Assembly: GCA_049315325.1 (NCBI GenBank)
Contig: JBMOKJ010000012.1
Location: 9,010-73,009, forward strand
DNA from: CAXXIC01 sp049315325
Lineage (GTDB): Bacteria > Bacteroidota > Bacteroidia > Bacteroidales > UBA7332
Direction: 5' to 3'
DNA length: 64,000 bases
Shown here: positions 50,017 through 60,127 of the stretch, piece by piece
Numbering within the stretch: position 1 is the first letter of the stretch
How the letters are laid out: each line of letters starts with the position of its first letter
Position numbers and translations under genes: made by a program
Notes under the pieces: model-generated
Told to the model about the DNA's origin: nothing
What the model saw: the letters and a program-made list of their open reading frames with translations, nothing else
The model's database searches: none

Positions 50017-52746
50017 ATGAAAAAACAACTTTTCAAATTCGTATTTCTATTCAGTCTGCTTTGCTCGGCTTCAGCTCAAGTAGTAACCACTACACCGCAA
50101 TTTGTGACACAAGACGGTGCATTAGATGTAATTTTTGACGCCTCGCAAGGGAATGCGGCGCTGAAAGGTTATACTGGTAGTGATGTGTATGCACACACTG
50201 GAGTAATCACTTCTGCAAGCACTAGCTCCACCGATTGGAAACATGCACCAACGTGGCTCGACAATTCACCGAAATACAAATTGGTTTCATTGGGTAGCAA
50301 CAAATGGAAATTGACTATTGCCCCTTCAATCAGCAACTACTACGGTCTAACAAGTGGTGAAGTTGTGAAAAAGATGGCGTTTGTATTCCGAAATGGAACA
50401 GGAACATTACAGGGCAAGGGTACTGGCAATACGGATATCTTGGTCGACGTTTTTCAATCTGGTTTGAATGTTGCTTTCAGCAATCCAGCTACCGATCAGA
50501 GTGTGACTGTTAGTACGAACATGAACATCCAATTTGGTTCATCTGTTGCGGCTGATCTTAACCTCAAAATCAATGGAACAAGTGTGCAAACTGCCACAGC
50601 AGCTACTTCGCTCAGCTATTCATACACTTTCGCTTCTGCACTCGATTACACACTCATTGCTGAGGCTACCGCAGGTGGTGTAACTGTGCGCGATACTGCT
50701 TTGATATGTGTACCTGCTCCGGTAACTCTACAAGCTCGTCCAGCTGGTGTAAAAGATGGAATCAACTACATCGACAACTCGACTGTAACACTTGTATTGA
50801 ATGCTCCCAATAAAACGAATGTTTTCTTGATTGGCGATATGAACAATTGGACTCAACAAAATGCCTATCAACTCAAAAAAGATGGCAACTACTGGTGGAT
50901 TACTCTGACTGGTTTAACCCCAAGTAAAATATACGGGTTCCAATATTTAGTGGATGGTACCATTAAATCGAGTGACCCATACACAGAATTGGTTTTAGAT
51001 CCATGGAACGACAAATGGATCAATCAATATTACTCTATTTTCCCAAATATACCAGCATATCCAGTAGGAAAAACAGATGGACTTGTCGCTACTTTCCAGA
51101 CTGCTAAAACGGCTTATAACTGGACAAACACCAGCTTTGCAATGCCAAATCGCGACAACATGGTGATTTATGAACTTTTGCTTCGTGACTTCACACCACA
51201 AAAATCGCTTGATGCAGCCATTGCAAAACTCGATTACTTAAAGACCTTGGGTGTTTCTGCTATTGAGCTGATGCCCATCCAAGAATTTGATGGCAACAAC
51301 AGTTGGGGTTACAATCCAAATCACTACTTTGCGCCTGACAAAGCGTATGGTACACCAGATAAATACAAACAGTTCATAGACGAGTGCCACTCTCGAGGGA
51401 TTGCAGTCATTCTCGACGTAGTTTTGAATCATGCCTCGGGAATCAATCCATTTGCTTTACTTTATTGGGATGGTACGAACAACAGACCTACAGCTGATAA
51501 TCCTTGGATGAACCCAACGGCACCTCATCCTTACAGTGTGTTGAACGACTTCAACCATTCATCGACAGGTACCAAAGAATACTTCAAGCGCTTTTTCCCT
51601 TATTGGATAAACGAATACAAAGTAGATGGTTTTCGTTTAGACCTAACAAAAGGTTTGACACAGAACTCGAGTTCTGAATCAACAGCAAGCAACTACGATC
51701 AATCTCGTATCGACAACATATCTACCTATTACAATGCTGCAAAATCTGCAAAAAGCGACGTCATGTTCATCCTTGAGCATTTCTGCAATAGTGAAGAAGA
51801 GACCGCTTTAGCAAACAAAGGAATGTATTTGTGGAGAAAAGTTATTACCGAATTTTCGCAATCTGCAATGGGTTATCAATCTAACAGTTCATTCGATGCG
51901 ATGAACTCATTTCCACGCCATTGGGTAGGTTACGCTGAAAGTCACGACGAAGAGCGTAATTTCTTTCAAGCCAAAACGTATGGAGCAGGAAGTTTGAAAA
52001 CAGACTCTATAGCACGTATTAAAAGAGTGCCTTTGAATGTCGCTTTCGCCACTTTGATGCCTGGTCCTAAAATGATTTGGGAATTCGAAGAGATGGGTTA
52101 CGAAAACTCGATTAACTCAAACGGAGGTCGTACAAACGAAAAACCATCTGTTTGGAACTGGCTTTCTTTAGCACATCGAAAAGCAGCTTACGACGCTTGT
52201 GCAAAAGTGATTTCATTGAAGAAGAGTTTCCCAACTGCATTTACACTAGGCAGCTATGAACTAAATGTAGGAGCAAACGATTGGAGTGCTGGTCGCAGAA
52301 TTGCGTTGAAACATGGTGAGTTGAACTTTGTACTTCTTGGTAATTTTGATGTATCAAATGCGGCAGCTACAAATCCAAATTTCCCTTCTACAGGTACATG
52401 GTACAACGTAGTTACCGAACAATCTTATTACGTTGGAAATACAACTACAACAATTGTACTTCAGCCAGGAGAGTTTGTGCTCTACGCGGACAGACTACCA
52501 ACTGCAATCAATGAGGTAAAACGAAATGTTGTTTCAGTATATCCAAATCCGGTAAAGGACGTACTACAAATCACTGGCGATAATGCCTCATCAATCGAAT
52601 TAAGTTCAATCAATGGATCTAAAGTGATTAGCAAACAGTTAGAATCAAATTCAGTCTCAGTTGCTGGTTTAGCATCGGGAATGTATATCGCCAAAATAAA
52701 GCTTACCAATGGCGCAACTCAGGTTGTGAAAATTTACAAAAAATAG
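50017..52746 (+). CDS. Secreted alpha-amylase (GH13) with T9SS sorting domain
   Basis: The 909-residue protein has a signal peptide (FKFVFLFSLLCSASAQ), an N-terminal starch-binding-like domain (about 20-150; SSTDWKHAPTWLDNSPKY), a further beta domain, a CBM48-like module (about 260-330; NVFLIGDMNNWTQQNAYQL) and the GH13 barrel: DVVLNH (about 467), GFRLDLTKG with nucleophile Asp (about 542), LEHF with acid/base Glu (about 587) and AESHDEE (Asp about 644). The tail (VYPNPVKDVLQITG...SGMYIAKIKLTNGATQVVK) is a T9SS domain, so it acts on the cell surface or free, in the place SusG holds in the classic system. Confidence 0.93.
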   Translation: MKKQLFKFVFLFSLLCSASAQVVTTTPQFVTQDGALDVIFDASQGNAALKGYTGSDVYAHTGVITSASTSSTDWKHAPTWLDNSPKYKLVSLGSNKWKLTIAPSISNYYGLTSGEVVKKMAFVFRNGTGTLQGKGTGNTDILVDVFQSGLNVAFSNPATDQSVTVSTNMNIQFGSSVAADLNLKINGTSVQTATAATSLSYSYTFASALDYTLIAEATAGGVTVRDTALICVPAPVTLQARPAGVKDGINYIDNSTVTLVLNAPNKTNVFLIGDMNNWTQQNAYQLKKDGNYWWITLTGLTPSKIYGFQYLVDGTIKSSDPYTELVLDPWNDKWINQYYSIFPNIPAYPVGKTDGLVATFQTAKTAYNWTNTSFAMPNRDNMVIYELLLRDFTPQKSLDAAIAKLDYLKTLGVSAIELMPIQEFDGNNSWGYNPNHYFAPDKAYGTPDKYKQFIDECHSRGIAVILDVVLNHASGINPFALLYWDGTNNRPTADNPWMNPTAPHPYSVLNDFNHSSTGTKEYFKRFFPYWINEYKVDGFRLDLTKGLTQNSSSESTASNYDQSRIDNISTYYNAAKSAKSDVMFILEHFCNSEEETALANKGMYLWRKVITEFSQSAMGYQSNSSFDAMNSFPRHWVGYAESHDEERNFFQAKTYGAGSLKTDSIARIKRVPLNVAFATLMPGPKMIWEFEEMGYENSINSNGGRTNEKPSVWNWLSLAHRKAAYDACAKVISLKKSFPTAFTLGSYELNVGANDWSAGRRIALKHGELNFVLLGNFDVSNAAATNPNFPSTGTWYNVVTEQSYYVGNTTTTIVLQPGEFVLYADRLPTAINEVKRNVVSVYPNPVKDVLQITGDNASSIELSSINGSKVISKQLESNSVSVAGLASGMYIAKIKLTNGATQVVKIYKK

Positions 52747-52761
52747 ACACACACTACCTGC

Positions 52762-52801
52762 TTCTCCGGATAGAGCCACACTATTCGGAGAATGCTTTTT
52801 C
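52762..52801 (+). terminator. Intrinsic terminator after the GH13 amylase
   Basis: TTCTCCG pairs with CGGAGAA, extended by ATAG/CTAT inside, followed by TGCTTTTTCTTT. Confidence 0.75.
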
Positions 52802-52829
52802 TTTACACACTTTATAAAAACACACTACT

Positions 52830-53624
52830 ATGAAAAATCAACTATTACGATTCATTATGTGGACAATTATGGCAACCATTGCGATTCCGGCATTTGCGGG
52901 AGGAGGATGGGCAACATCTGCCATATCGCTAACCACCGACAACGGTGCCCCTTACAACTACAAATTAAACGATGAAGGTTGGACAGATGGAAGCTGGGGC
53001 TCAAACAATGCCCTACAAGACCATAATTTTGGAATTCCTTCCTCTTTTATTCTGAATGGCGGATCTGGAAATGGATGGACAGACGATTCACCTGGCTACA
53101 ATTCCACTTCTTTCAAGCTTTTCTACCGTGCCTACTTAACAAGTGGTACTCCAGGTGCGTGGAACTCTTTAGATTTAGATTTCTCAGCTTATAGCGTTGG
53201 GAACAATAAAATCTGGGACAAATCCAATGCAAACATTGATATTTTGGCTTTAGTTGGAAATCAAGCTGGAATTTATACTTTGGAGGCAGTGATGTCCAAA
53301 AATCAATTTTATACAGGTGGTAATTGGAACAGTATGATTCCAACTGGACAAGGCACTGCTTACAATGCTGAAAGTGCAGGTTATAAAGCCACTTTTCAGA
53401 TAGTTGCTACAGATATTCGAGCAAAGAACAACGAAACAAAAGTTTATGCATCAAATGGAACTCTGATAGTTAACTGTCCAACTAATGCGGTGATTGAAAT
53501 ATATTCTTTGAATGGTCAAACACAACAAAGAATAGTTACATCAAACACCTTTACAAAACCATTAACTAAAGGCAATTACATTGTCAAAGTGAATGGCAAA
53601 GCAACAAAAATCGCTAATATGTAA
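52830..53624 (+). CDS. Unknown secreted protein of the starch locus, T9SS-like tail
   Basis: The 264-residue protein has a signal peptide (MWTIMATIAIPAFAGGGW) and then a compact beta-rich domain (about 25-190) dominated by Trp, Tyr, Asn and Gly: YNYKLNDEGWTDGSWGSNN, SGNGWTDDSPGYNSTSFKL, GGNWNSMIPTGQGTAYNA. The aromatic-rich, lysine-poor surface is what one expects of a carbohydrate-binding protein, but I recognise no CBM family. The last 60 residues (VIEIYSLNGQTQQRI, KGNYIVKVNGKATKIANM) resemble a T9SS sorting domain with an atypical end. It lies between two exported amylases, each boundary marked by a terminator. Confidence 0.75.
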   Translation: MKNQLLRFIMWTIMATIAIPAFAGGGWATSAISLTTDNGAPYNYKLNDEGWTDGSWGSNNALQDHNFGIPSSFILNGGSGNGWTDDSPGYNSTSFKLFYRAYLTSGTPGAWNSLDLDFSAYSVGNNKIWDKSNANIDILALVGNQAGIYTLEAVMSKNQFYTGGNWNSMIPTGQGTAYNAESAGYKATFQIVATDIRAKNNETKVYASNGTLIVNCPTNAVIEIYSLNGQTQQRIVTSNTFTKPLTKGNYIVKVNGKATKIANM

Positions 53625-53631
53625 ATTTATT

Positions 53632-53673
53632 AAGGCGTAGGAATATGTGGCTCTAATTCCTATGCCTTTTTTT
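53632..53673 (+). terminator. Intrinsic terminator after the unknown secreted gene
   Basis: AAGGCGTAGGAAT pairs with ATTCCTATGCCTT across an 11-nt loop, followed by a run of T residues. Confidence 0.85.
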
Positions 53674-53704
53674 CACTTGAATTGAAAAACACACAACACA
53701 TTCC

Positions 53705-56700
53705 ATGAAAAAGACATTTCTACTCTCTGTTTTTGCAGTCTTTGCTATTACGCTGTTTTCTCAAAAGATGCAAACATCCTATTTGTGGCACATGGATCAG
53801 CCTGTCTATTGGGCTGATAAGAGTAAAGACAAGCCCGAATCGAAACAATTTGCAGAGGAGTCGCAACGGCTAAAAAACAATGGTGGCAACATGTACGTTG
53901 GTAGTCCCGCTGCACACCCTACAAATAATCTGGAAGAGATTTTCTCAAAAGCCGACCGTATACAAGCCTACCAAAACTCACCACGCAACGCCGTGAGTGC
54001 AATCAAAGACTTAGCCAATGCTGGTGCTCAACTGAGCATTTCTGCCGGATTGATGGAAAACATACAATCACTTGGAGCAAAAAATCAATGGGGATATGGC
54101 TCAGGATGGATGAATGGCTACAAAGAGGCCATTGGTTGGAAAACATCTGGTAATTTTCCGCGTTTAGACGTGGTTTGTTTCACATACGACCACGCACTTT
54201 CACCTTTAGTTAGCGACCGAACGTTGGTAAAACAGATCAAAGCCCACCAATATGCTTCGAATAAATATTATGGATACGTATCGAAAGGCTATTGGCCTGC
54301 AGAATGTGCATTTTCGGAACGAATCATCAAAAGTTTGGCAACCTGCGGCATCGAATGGTCTGTAGTTGCAAACAGTCACTTGGCTCGTACACTTTCAGAT
54401 TACGTTCACCCCTACAACATCAACGGAAACATTGAAGCACCAAACAAAGCCGACATCATTGCAGCAAAAGGCACGAATTGGTATGATGGAACCATCGACG
54501 GACGTGGTAGCCGATTAGCTGCCCCCTATTGTTACCAAGCACACAAAGCCCAATACATCGACCCGGCAACTGGAACGGCATACAAAATAGATGTTGTGCC
54601 GATGTGTAACTACATCAGCTACGTGGATGGTTACAGCGGAGCAAATGTGGGTGACATTTCTTCGAAAATAGAGCCGTTTAGCGATGCATCGCATCCAAGT
54701 ATCGTATTGCTTGCTCACGATGGCGACAATGCGTGGGGCGGTGGAAGCAGCTACTACAACGAAGCGGTAACAAGTTTCACGCACGCTGCAGCAAATGCTG
54801 GTTACAAACCAACTACAATTCAACAATTCTTGAAAGACAATCCTGTCCCCGCGAATGATATTGCGCATGTTGAAGATGGAGCATGGGTGAATGCCGATAG
54901 CGACTGGGGGCATCCGCAATACATCAATTGGCTGTGGCCACTTTACGACAAATCTACTTACCGTTTTGACCCGAATGGTTGGACGGAAGATGCCCGAAAT
55001 TGGGCTGTGATTACTGCCACCGAAAACTATGTAACGATGGCAGAAGACCTCGAAGGAGGAAATCTACGAATCGATAAAATTGCAGATGGCGGCACAACGG
55101 CAACCAATGCTGAAAAAGCGTGGCATTTTTATTTTGGTGGGTTGAATAGTGGATTTATGTATTATGGCAAAGCCGAAGACATGGAAGTAAAAGCTTCTAT
55201 GACTGGAAATATAGCCATTGATTATGCCAAAAATGTCATTACTTCAAAACAAGGAGTTGACAACACTGCTCCTTCGGTTTTTATCCCTCAACGTTTTCCA
55301 TACAACCCAGGTAGTACAGGATTTGGACCAACAACTGGGTACAAAAAGATCAACTATTCGAGCAACTTTGATGTCTGGACATTCGCTTACGACGTAAGTG
55401 GATTAGCTTCTGTAACATTGAAATATCGCACCGACAAAGATGGCGTAAATTCTGAAGCAAGCACACAAAACGAAACGTATGTAGGTGGCTCTGAAGTAGA
55501 TTCGTGGCAAGACATTGCGATGACGCGTAAGCCATTAGCAGCCGACCCAACGACGGATGCTGAGCTGAACTTCTTTATTCAACCGCAAGCTAAAGCGGAT
55601 TTGTGTTACGCTGAAATCAAAAATCTGAAAGACACATTAGTCGATTATTATGTGGAAGCAATCGACACCAAAGGGAATGTGTTCCGCTCCCCAATTCAAC
55701 ATGTTTTTGTAGGAAATGGCGACGGAAACAACGGTGGGACGACAGGCAATGTGACGTGGACACCCACTGCTCCAACATCGGCAAACACGATTACCATTGT
55801 ATCGAAAGATGCCACCGCAAACTCGAAACTCCATTGGGGCGTAAATGGCTGGACAACGGCAAACGCTGTCTATCAACCCACGGGAACTATTCCTTCTACT
55901 GGAGGAGCGGTCGAAACGCCATTTACACAAGTGAATGGAGTTTGGCAAGTGACGTTAGGTCCGTTCAACAATCCAGTTCAAGCTGTAACTAGCCTCAAGT
56001 TCGTCATCAATCACGGATCGAGTTGGGATAACAACGGCGGTAGCGATTATTCAATTGCCATTTCTCCTGTACAAACTGACAACCCTACGGGTTTAAATTT
56101 CAACAAGACACTTGATCCTAATCTCAGTTACACTTTCAGCGCAGCAGATTTTGGATTTAACAGTCCAAAAGGGAACAGTTTCAAAGGCATTAAAATCATT
56201 AGTTTACCAGCTATTGGAGCGCTCAAAGTTGGCGTAAATGCAGCAAGTATCGATCAATTCGTGACAGACGTTGCTCAATTAACCTATACAGCCGCTTCTG
56301 GCTCTGCATCATTCACGTATAAAATTGTTGATAGCGCCGATTTACTAAGCGATGCAGCATATACAGCATCGTTTACTGTCGGAACAATTACGCCTCCATC
56401 GGGCATTACCGTTTCGTTTAAAAAACCAACAGATTGGGGAACAACCGGTGTTTCAATATGGGCGTGGACTGGCACAAACACAAATTTATTCGCATCGTGG
56501 CCAGGGTCTCTTATGGCTGATATCGGCAACAACTGGTATTCATACACATTTGCTGAGTCTGTTACCAATGTGAATGTAATTTTTAGCAAAAACGGTTCAC
56601 CTCAAACTGTTGACATTACAGGTATTACAACATCTACATGCTACGAACAGAGCGGACTGAGTGGCACAAAACTAACTGTTAAAACTGTAGATTGTACTAC

Positions 56701-56971
56701 GCCTATTCACACTCCTCAAGGTCTGCTGAAAGCGATTGTATATCCCCAACCTGCCGTTGCGCATTTTGCAATTCAACTTCCTAATATTTCGGGTGATGAA
56801 CAATTTACATTAACCATTTGCGATGTCAATGGAAAAGCTGTTCGTAAAGAGATTTTTACAGGCACTCAGTCAGTTTTCGAACGAGGAAACCTTAAATCTG
56901 GAATCTATATTTTACGCATTGAAGGCAGCAATTCGGGACAGACTTTCAATTGTAAATTGTCTTTAAAATAA
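53705..56971 (+). CDS. Secreted GH57 amylase-like protein with CBM25/CBM26-like modules and T9SS domain (paralogue 1)
   Basis: The 1,088-residue protein has a signal peptide (FLLSVFAVFAITLFSQ), a GH57-type domain (about 22-440) and a long beta-rich tail. GH57 motifs: WHMDQPVYW (28-36; the usual second His of HxHQP is Asp), WPAECAF with the expected nucleophile Glu200, and LAHDGDNAWGGG with acid/base-type Asp339/341. The tail contains a CBM25-like unit (SKLHWGVNGWT...NNPVQAVTSLKFVINHGSSW), a cadherin-like unit (NSPKGNSFKGIKI) and a CBM26-like starch-binding unit (VSFKKPTDWG...WAWTGTNTNLFASWPG). A T9SS domain ends it (VNGKAVRKEIF, KSGIYILRIEGS). It is 34 bases upstream of its paralogue. Confidence 0.88.
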   Translation: MKKTFLLSVFAVFAITLFSQKMQTSYLWHMDQPVYWADKSKDKPESKQFAEESQRLKNNGGNMYVGSPAAHPTNNLEEIFSKADRIQAYQNSPRNAVSAIKDLANAGAQLSISAGLMENIQSLGAKNQWGYGSGWMNGYKEAIGWKTSGNFPRLDVVCFTYDHALSPLVSDRTLVKQIKAHQYASNKYYGYVSKGYWPAECAFSERIIKSLATCGIEWSVVANSHLARTLSDYVHPYNINGNIEAPNKADIIAAKGTNWYDGTIDGRGSRLAAPYCYQAHKAQYIDPATGTAYKIDVVPMCNYISYVDGYSGANVGDISSKIEPFSDASHPSIVLLAHDGDNAWGGGSSYYNEAVTSFTHAAANAGYKPTTIQQFLKDNPVPANDIAHVEDGAWVNADSDWGHPQYINWLWPLYDKSTYRFDPNGWTEDARNWAVITATENYVTMAEDLEGGNLRIDKIADGGTTATNAEKAWHFYFGGLNSGFMYYGKAEDMEVKASMTGNIAIDYAKNVITSKQGVDNTAPSVFIPQRFPYNPGSTGFGPTTGYKKINYSSNFDVWTFAYDVSGLASVTLKYRTDKDGVNSEASTQNETYVGGSEVDSWQDIAMTRKPLAADPTTDAELNFFIQPQAKADLCYAEIKNLKDTLVDYYVEAIDTKGNVFRSPIQHVFVGNGDGNNGGTTGNVTWTPTAPTSANTITIVSKDATANSKLHWGVNGWTTANAVYQPTGTIPSTGGAVETPFTQVNGVWQVTLGPFNNPVQAVTSLKFVINHGSSWDNNGGSDYSIAISPVQTDNPTGLNFNKTLDPNLSYTFSAADFGFNSPKGNSFKGIKIISLPAIGALKVGVNAASIDQFVTDVAQLTYTAASGSASFTYKIVDSADLLSDAAYTASFTVGTITPPSGITVSFKKPTDWGTTGVSIWAWTGTNTNLFASWPGSLMADIGNNWYSYTFAESVTNVNVIFSKNGSPQTVDITGITTSTCYEQSGLSGTKLTVKTVDCTTPIHTPQGLLKAIVYPQPAVAHFAIQLPNISGDEQFTLTICDVNGKAVRKEIFTGTQSVFERGNLKSGIYILRIEGSNSGQTFNCKLSLK

Positions 56972-57004
56972 TCTCAACTTTAATTTTTCAGAAAAACCAA
57001 AACC

Positions 57005-60000
57005 ATGAAAAAACAATTTGTAGCATTTATTTTTGTTTGCTCTACCTTATTGGTAAATGCGAATCCACCAATATACATTGCGTTTCAATGGCACATGCAC
57101 CAGCCTATTTACCAACCCGGTCAGAATGTCGTGGAATCACAAAATTCAGGAACATTTTCTTACAATCTCTACGATATTTTCAATAGTAGAAGCGGTCCAT
57201 ACACCTCTTGGCCAGGTAATGCTGTCAATAAAATGCTTGCCATAAGTCATGCTGGTGCTCAAGTCAGTTTTTCAGGATCATTAGTCGAGAATCTTAACGT
57301 AATGCAATCTGCTGGAATGGGATTTGCAGCTTGGAAAAACAGTTGGAATTATCTTGTTCCGAAAAAAACCTCTTTAGGAAATCAACGAATGGATATGGTC
57401 GCTTTTGGATACTATCACCCACTGATGCCATTAATAGACAACATGGATATTCAGAAGCAAATAGAAAAGCATAAGAATGTGTTTGCTGCCAATTTTCCAG
57501 GAATGCCTTACTCAAAAGGAATTTTTCCACCAGAAAATGCGTTTCAAGAACAAATAATACCTGCACTCAAAGCATCTGGCCTCGAATGGGCAATGATCGA
57601 CAATCAGCATTTCGACCGTGCATGTGTGGGACAACCTTGGGCAAAAGGAAGTAGTGTGGTTGAGCCTAACAAAGCGGATCAAATTAATCCGAATCCGAAT
57701 GATTGGAAGCAACTGAATGGACTTTGGGCACCAATACCTATATCTGCAGGCTGGGGACACCGACCACATTGGATGAAATATGTAGACCCCTCAAGTGGGG
57801 TTGAATATAAGATGATAGCAGTGCCTACCTCTACATTCTTTGGCAACGAAGACGCGCGTGGTGGGTTTGGCGCTCTCAATTACGAAAACTGCATCAGCCA
57901 ATTAGAAAGCTACAACACCGACCCAAATCACCCAATATTGGTTGTTCTTCATCACGACGGAGACAATTATGGTGGAGGAACTGACAGCTATTATGGCAGT
58001 AATTTCGATGGTTTTGTCAGTTGGCTCAACTCTAATCCAAGCCGTTTTGTTTGCACCACGATTCAAGATTATGTTTCTCAATTTCCTCCTGCTGCAGATG
58101 ATTTTATCCACGTAGAAGCTGGCAGTTGGTCGGGAGCAGGCTCAGATCCTGAGTTTCTGAAATGGAATGGTGACCCAACAAATGGGTACAGCCCCGATCG
58201 AAACAGTTGGAGTGTAATTACAGCAGCTTCAAATATTGTGAAAACTGCCGAACAGATTAATCCAACTTCAACAGAGACTAAAACTGCATGGGATAACTTG
58301 ATGACAGGTGAAACAAGTTGCTATTGGTATTGGGACGGAACAGAAGATTGGGATGTTAAACCAACACGCGCAGCCAATATGGCAACGACAAAAGCAATGA
58401 GTGTTGTCAATGGTGGTAGCGATTTGACTCCTCCTTCTATTTACCACCCTCAACGTGAGCCATACAATCCGGGTGGAACTGAGTGGGGAACAACTATGGC
58501 TTCCGATTTTACGGTTTGGTCGTATGTATTCGATGTTAGTGGTTTGTCTTCTGTCAAACTGAAATACAGAACTGACAAAGATGGAATAAATCCTCTTTCC
58601 AGCAATCAAAATGAAACGTATGCAGGTGGCGATGAAGTCAACGCTTGGCAAGAACTCGCAATGACAAACAAAACCATTGCTAGCACTACCACAACAAAAC
58701 CAACTTACAAAGCTGATGAATTTTCAGCATTAGTTACAGGATTGAAAGATGCTTTAGTGGACTACTACATAGAAACAACTGATACAAAAGGTAACGTTGC
58801 TCGATCTTTTATATCTCATGTCTATGTTGGTAGCAGTAATACTGGTGGAAGCACAGGAGGAAATATATCGTGGGCACCTACTTCACCTACAACGGCAACA
58901 GCAATCACCATTACTTGTAAAAATGCAACTGCTGCATCGAAACTCCATTGGGGTGTAAACGCCACAGGTGGAAGCTGGATCGTGCCAAATACTGCATATT
59001 ATCCAACTGGAACAATACCATCAACTGGTGGGGCAGTTGAAACGCCTTTTACATTGGTAAATGGAAATTGGGAAGTCACCATCGGACCGTTCAACAATCC
59101 TGCACAGACTGTTTCGTCTGTAAACTTCGTAATAAATCATGGTTCGAACAACTGGGACAACAATGGGGGAAGCAATTATCTGATTAATGTATCACCAGTG
59201 GCCTCAGACAATCCGGTAGGTCAGAACTTCAATAAAACTTTAATGACCAACGAAGCGTATACTTTTAATACGGCAGATTTCAAATTCAACAGTCCGAAAG
59301 GAAACAGTTTCAAAGGAATCAAGGTTTTAACGCTGCCAACAACAGGTACTTTGAAAGCTGCAAATGTATGGGTCAGTGTCAATCAAATCGTGACAGATGT
59401 TACTCAGTTAGTCTATACCGCAGAAAATGCATCAGCTTCCTTTACATACAAATTGATTGACAGTGCCGATTTAATGAGTGATGCCACCTACACAGCGACA
59501 TTCACCGTAGGATCTATTGCACCACCCACAAGCATCACTGTTTCTTTCAAGAAACCTACAGATTGGGAAACAGCAGGTGTAAATATTTGGGCTTGGACTG
59601 GCACAAGTTCTAATCTCTTTGCTGCTTGGCCAGGAGCGGCAATGACCGATAATGGCAATGGATTTTATTCTTACACGTTTGCAGAGGCAGTCACCAATGT
59701 CAATGTTATATTCAGTAAAAATGGTTCGCCACAAACGGTTGATATCACAGGAGTAACAGCTTCTACTTGTTATGAACAAAATGGATTGAATGGGAATAAA
59801 CTAACCGTTAAAACTGTAGATTGTACAACTGCAATCAATTCATTGAATGCGCCATTGCGCGCCATAATTTTTCCATTACCCGCTAAAGACAGATTCACTG
59901 TTGCACTTCCTAATAAATCGGACAACGAAACTATCGTAATTAGCATTTCTGACTTGAATGGAAAAGAGCTTCGTCGAATAAGTGTAAATGATAAGCAGAT

Positions 60001-60100
60001 TTCTATTGAAAAAGGAAATTTGAAAGCAGGATTATACATCGTGCGCATCATAGACGAAAATGGAATCAACCAATATTGCACAAAATTATCCATCAAATAA
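57005..60100 (+). CDS. Secreted GH57 amylase-like protein with CBM25/CBM26-like modules and T9SS domain (paralogue 2)
   Basis: A 1,031-residue tandem paralogue of the preceding protein with the same order of parts: signal peptide (VAFIFVCSTLLVNA), GH57 domain with canonical WHMHQPIYQ (29-37), FPPENAF (Glu177) and LHHDGDNYGGG (Asp318/320). Then CBM25-like (SKLHWGVNATGGSW...VSSVNFVINHGSNNWDNN), cadherin-like (NSPKGNSFKGIKV) and CBM26-like (VSFKKPTDWE...WAWTGTSSNLFAAWPG) units and a T9SS tail (LNGKELRRISV, LKAGLYIVRII). The tails of the two are far more alike than the catalytic halves, so the binding part seems constrained or exchanged between copies. It likely cleaves alpha-1,4 or branches starch outside the cell. 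Confidence 0.9.
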   Translation: MKKQFVAFIFVCSTLLVNANPPIYIAFQWHMHQPIYQPGQNVVESQNSGTFSYNLYDIFNSRSGPYTSWPGNAVNKMLAISHAGAQVSFSGSLVENLNVMQSAGMGFAAWKNSWNYLVPKKTSLGNQRMDMVAFGYYHPLMPLIDNMDIQKQIEKHKNVFAANFPGMPYSKGIFPPENAFQEQIIPALKASGLEWAMIDNQHFDRACVGQPWAKGSSVVEPNKADQINPNPNDWKQLNGLWAPIPISAGWGHRPHWMKYVDPSSGVEYKMIAVPTSTFFGNEDARGGFGALNYENCISQLESYNTDPNHPILVVLHHDGDNYGGGTDSYYGSNFDGFVSWLNSNPSRFVCTTIQDYVSQFPPAADDFIHVEAGSWSGAGSDPEFLKWNGDPTNGYSPDRNSWSVITAASNIVKTAEQINPTSTETKTAWDNLMTGETSCYWYWDGTEDWDVKPTRAANMATTKAMSVVNGGSDLTPPSIYHPQREPYNPGGTEWGTTMASDFTVWSYVFDVSGLSSVKLKYRTDKDGINPLSSNQNETYAGGDEVNAWQELAMTNKTIASTTTTKPTYKADEFSALVTGLKDALVDYYIETTDTKGNVARSFISHVYVGSSNTGGSTGGNISWAPTSPTTATAITITCKNATAASKLHWGVNATGGSWIVPNTAYYPTGTIPSTGGAVETPFTLVNGNWEVTIGPFNNPAQTVSSVNFVINHGSNNWDNNGGSNYLINVSPVASDNPVGQNFNKTLMTNEAYTFNTADFKFNSPKGNSFKGIKVLTLPTTGTLKAANVWVSVNQIVTDVTQLVYTAENASASFTYKLIDSADLMSDATYTATFTVGSIAPPTSITVSFKKPTDWETAGVNIWAWTGTSSNLFAAWPGAAMTDNGNGFYSYTFAEAVTNVNVIFSKNGSPQTVDITGVTASTCYEQNGLNGNKLTVKTVDCTTAINSLNAPLRAIIFPLPAKDRFTVALPNKSDNETIVISISDLNGKELRRISVNDKQISIEKGNLKAGLYIVRIIDENGINQYCTKLSIK

Positions 60101-60127
60101 ATTTCATTTTTCAACACAGAAATAACC

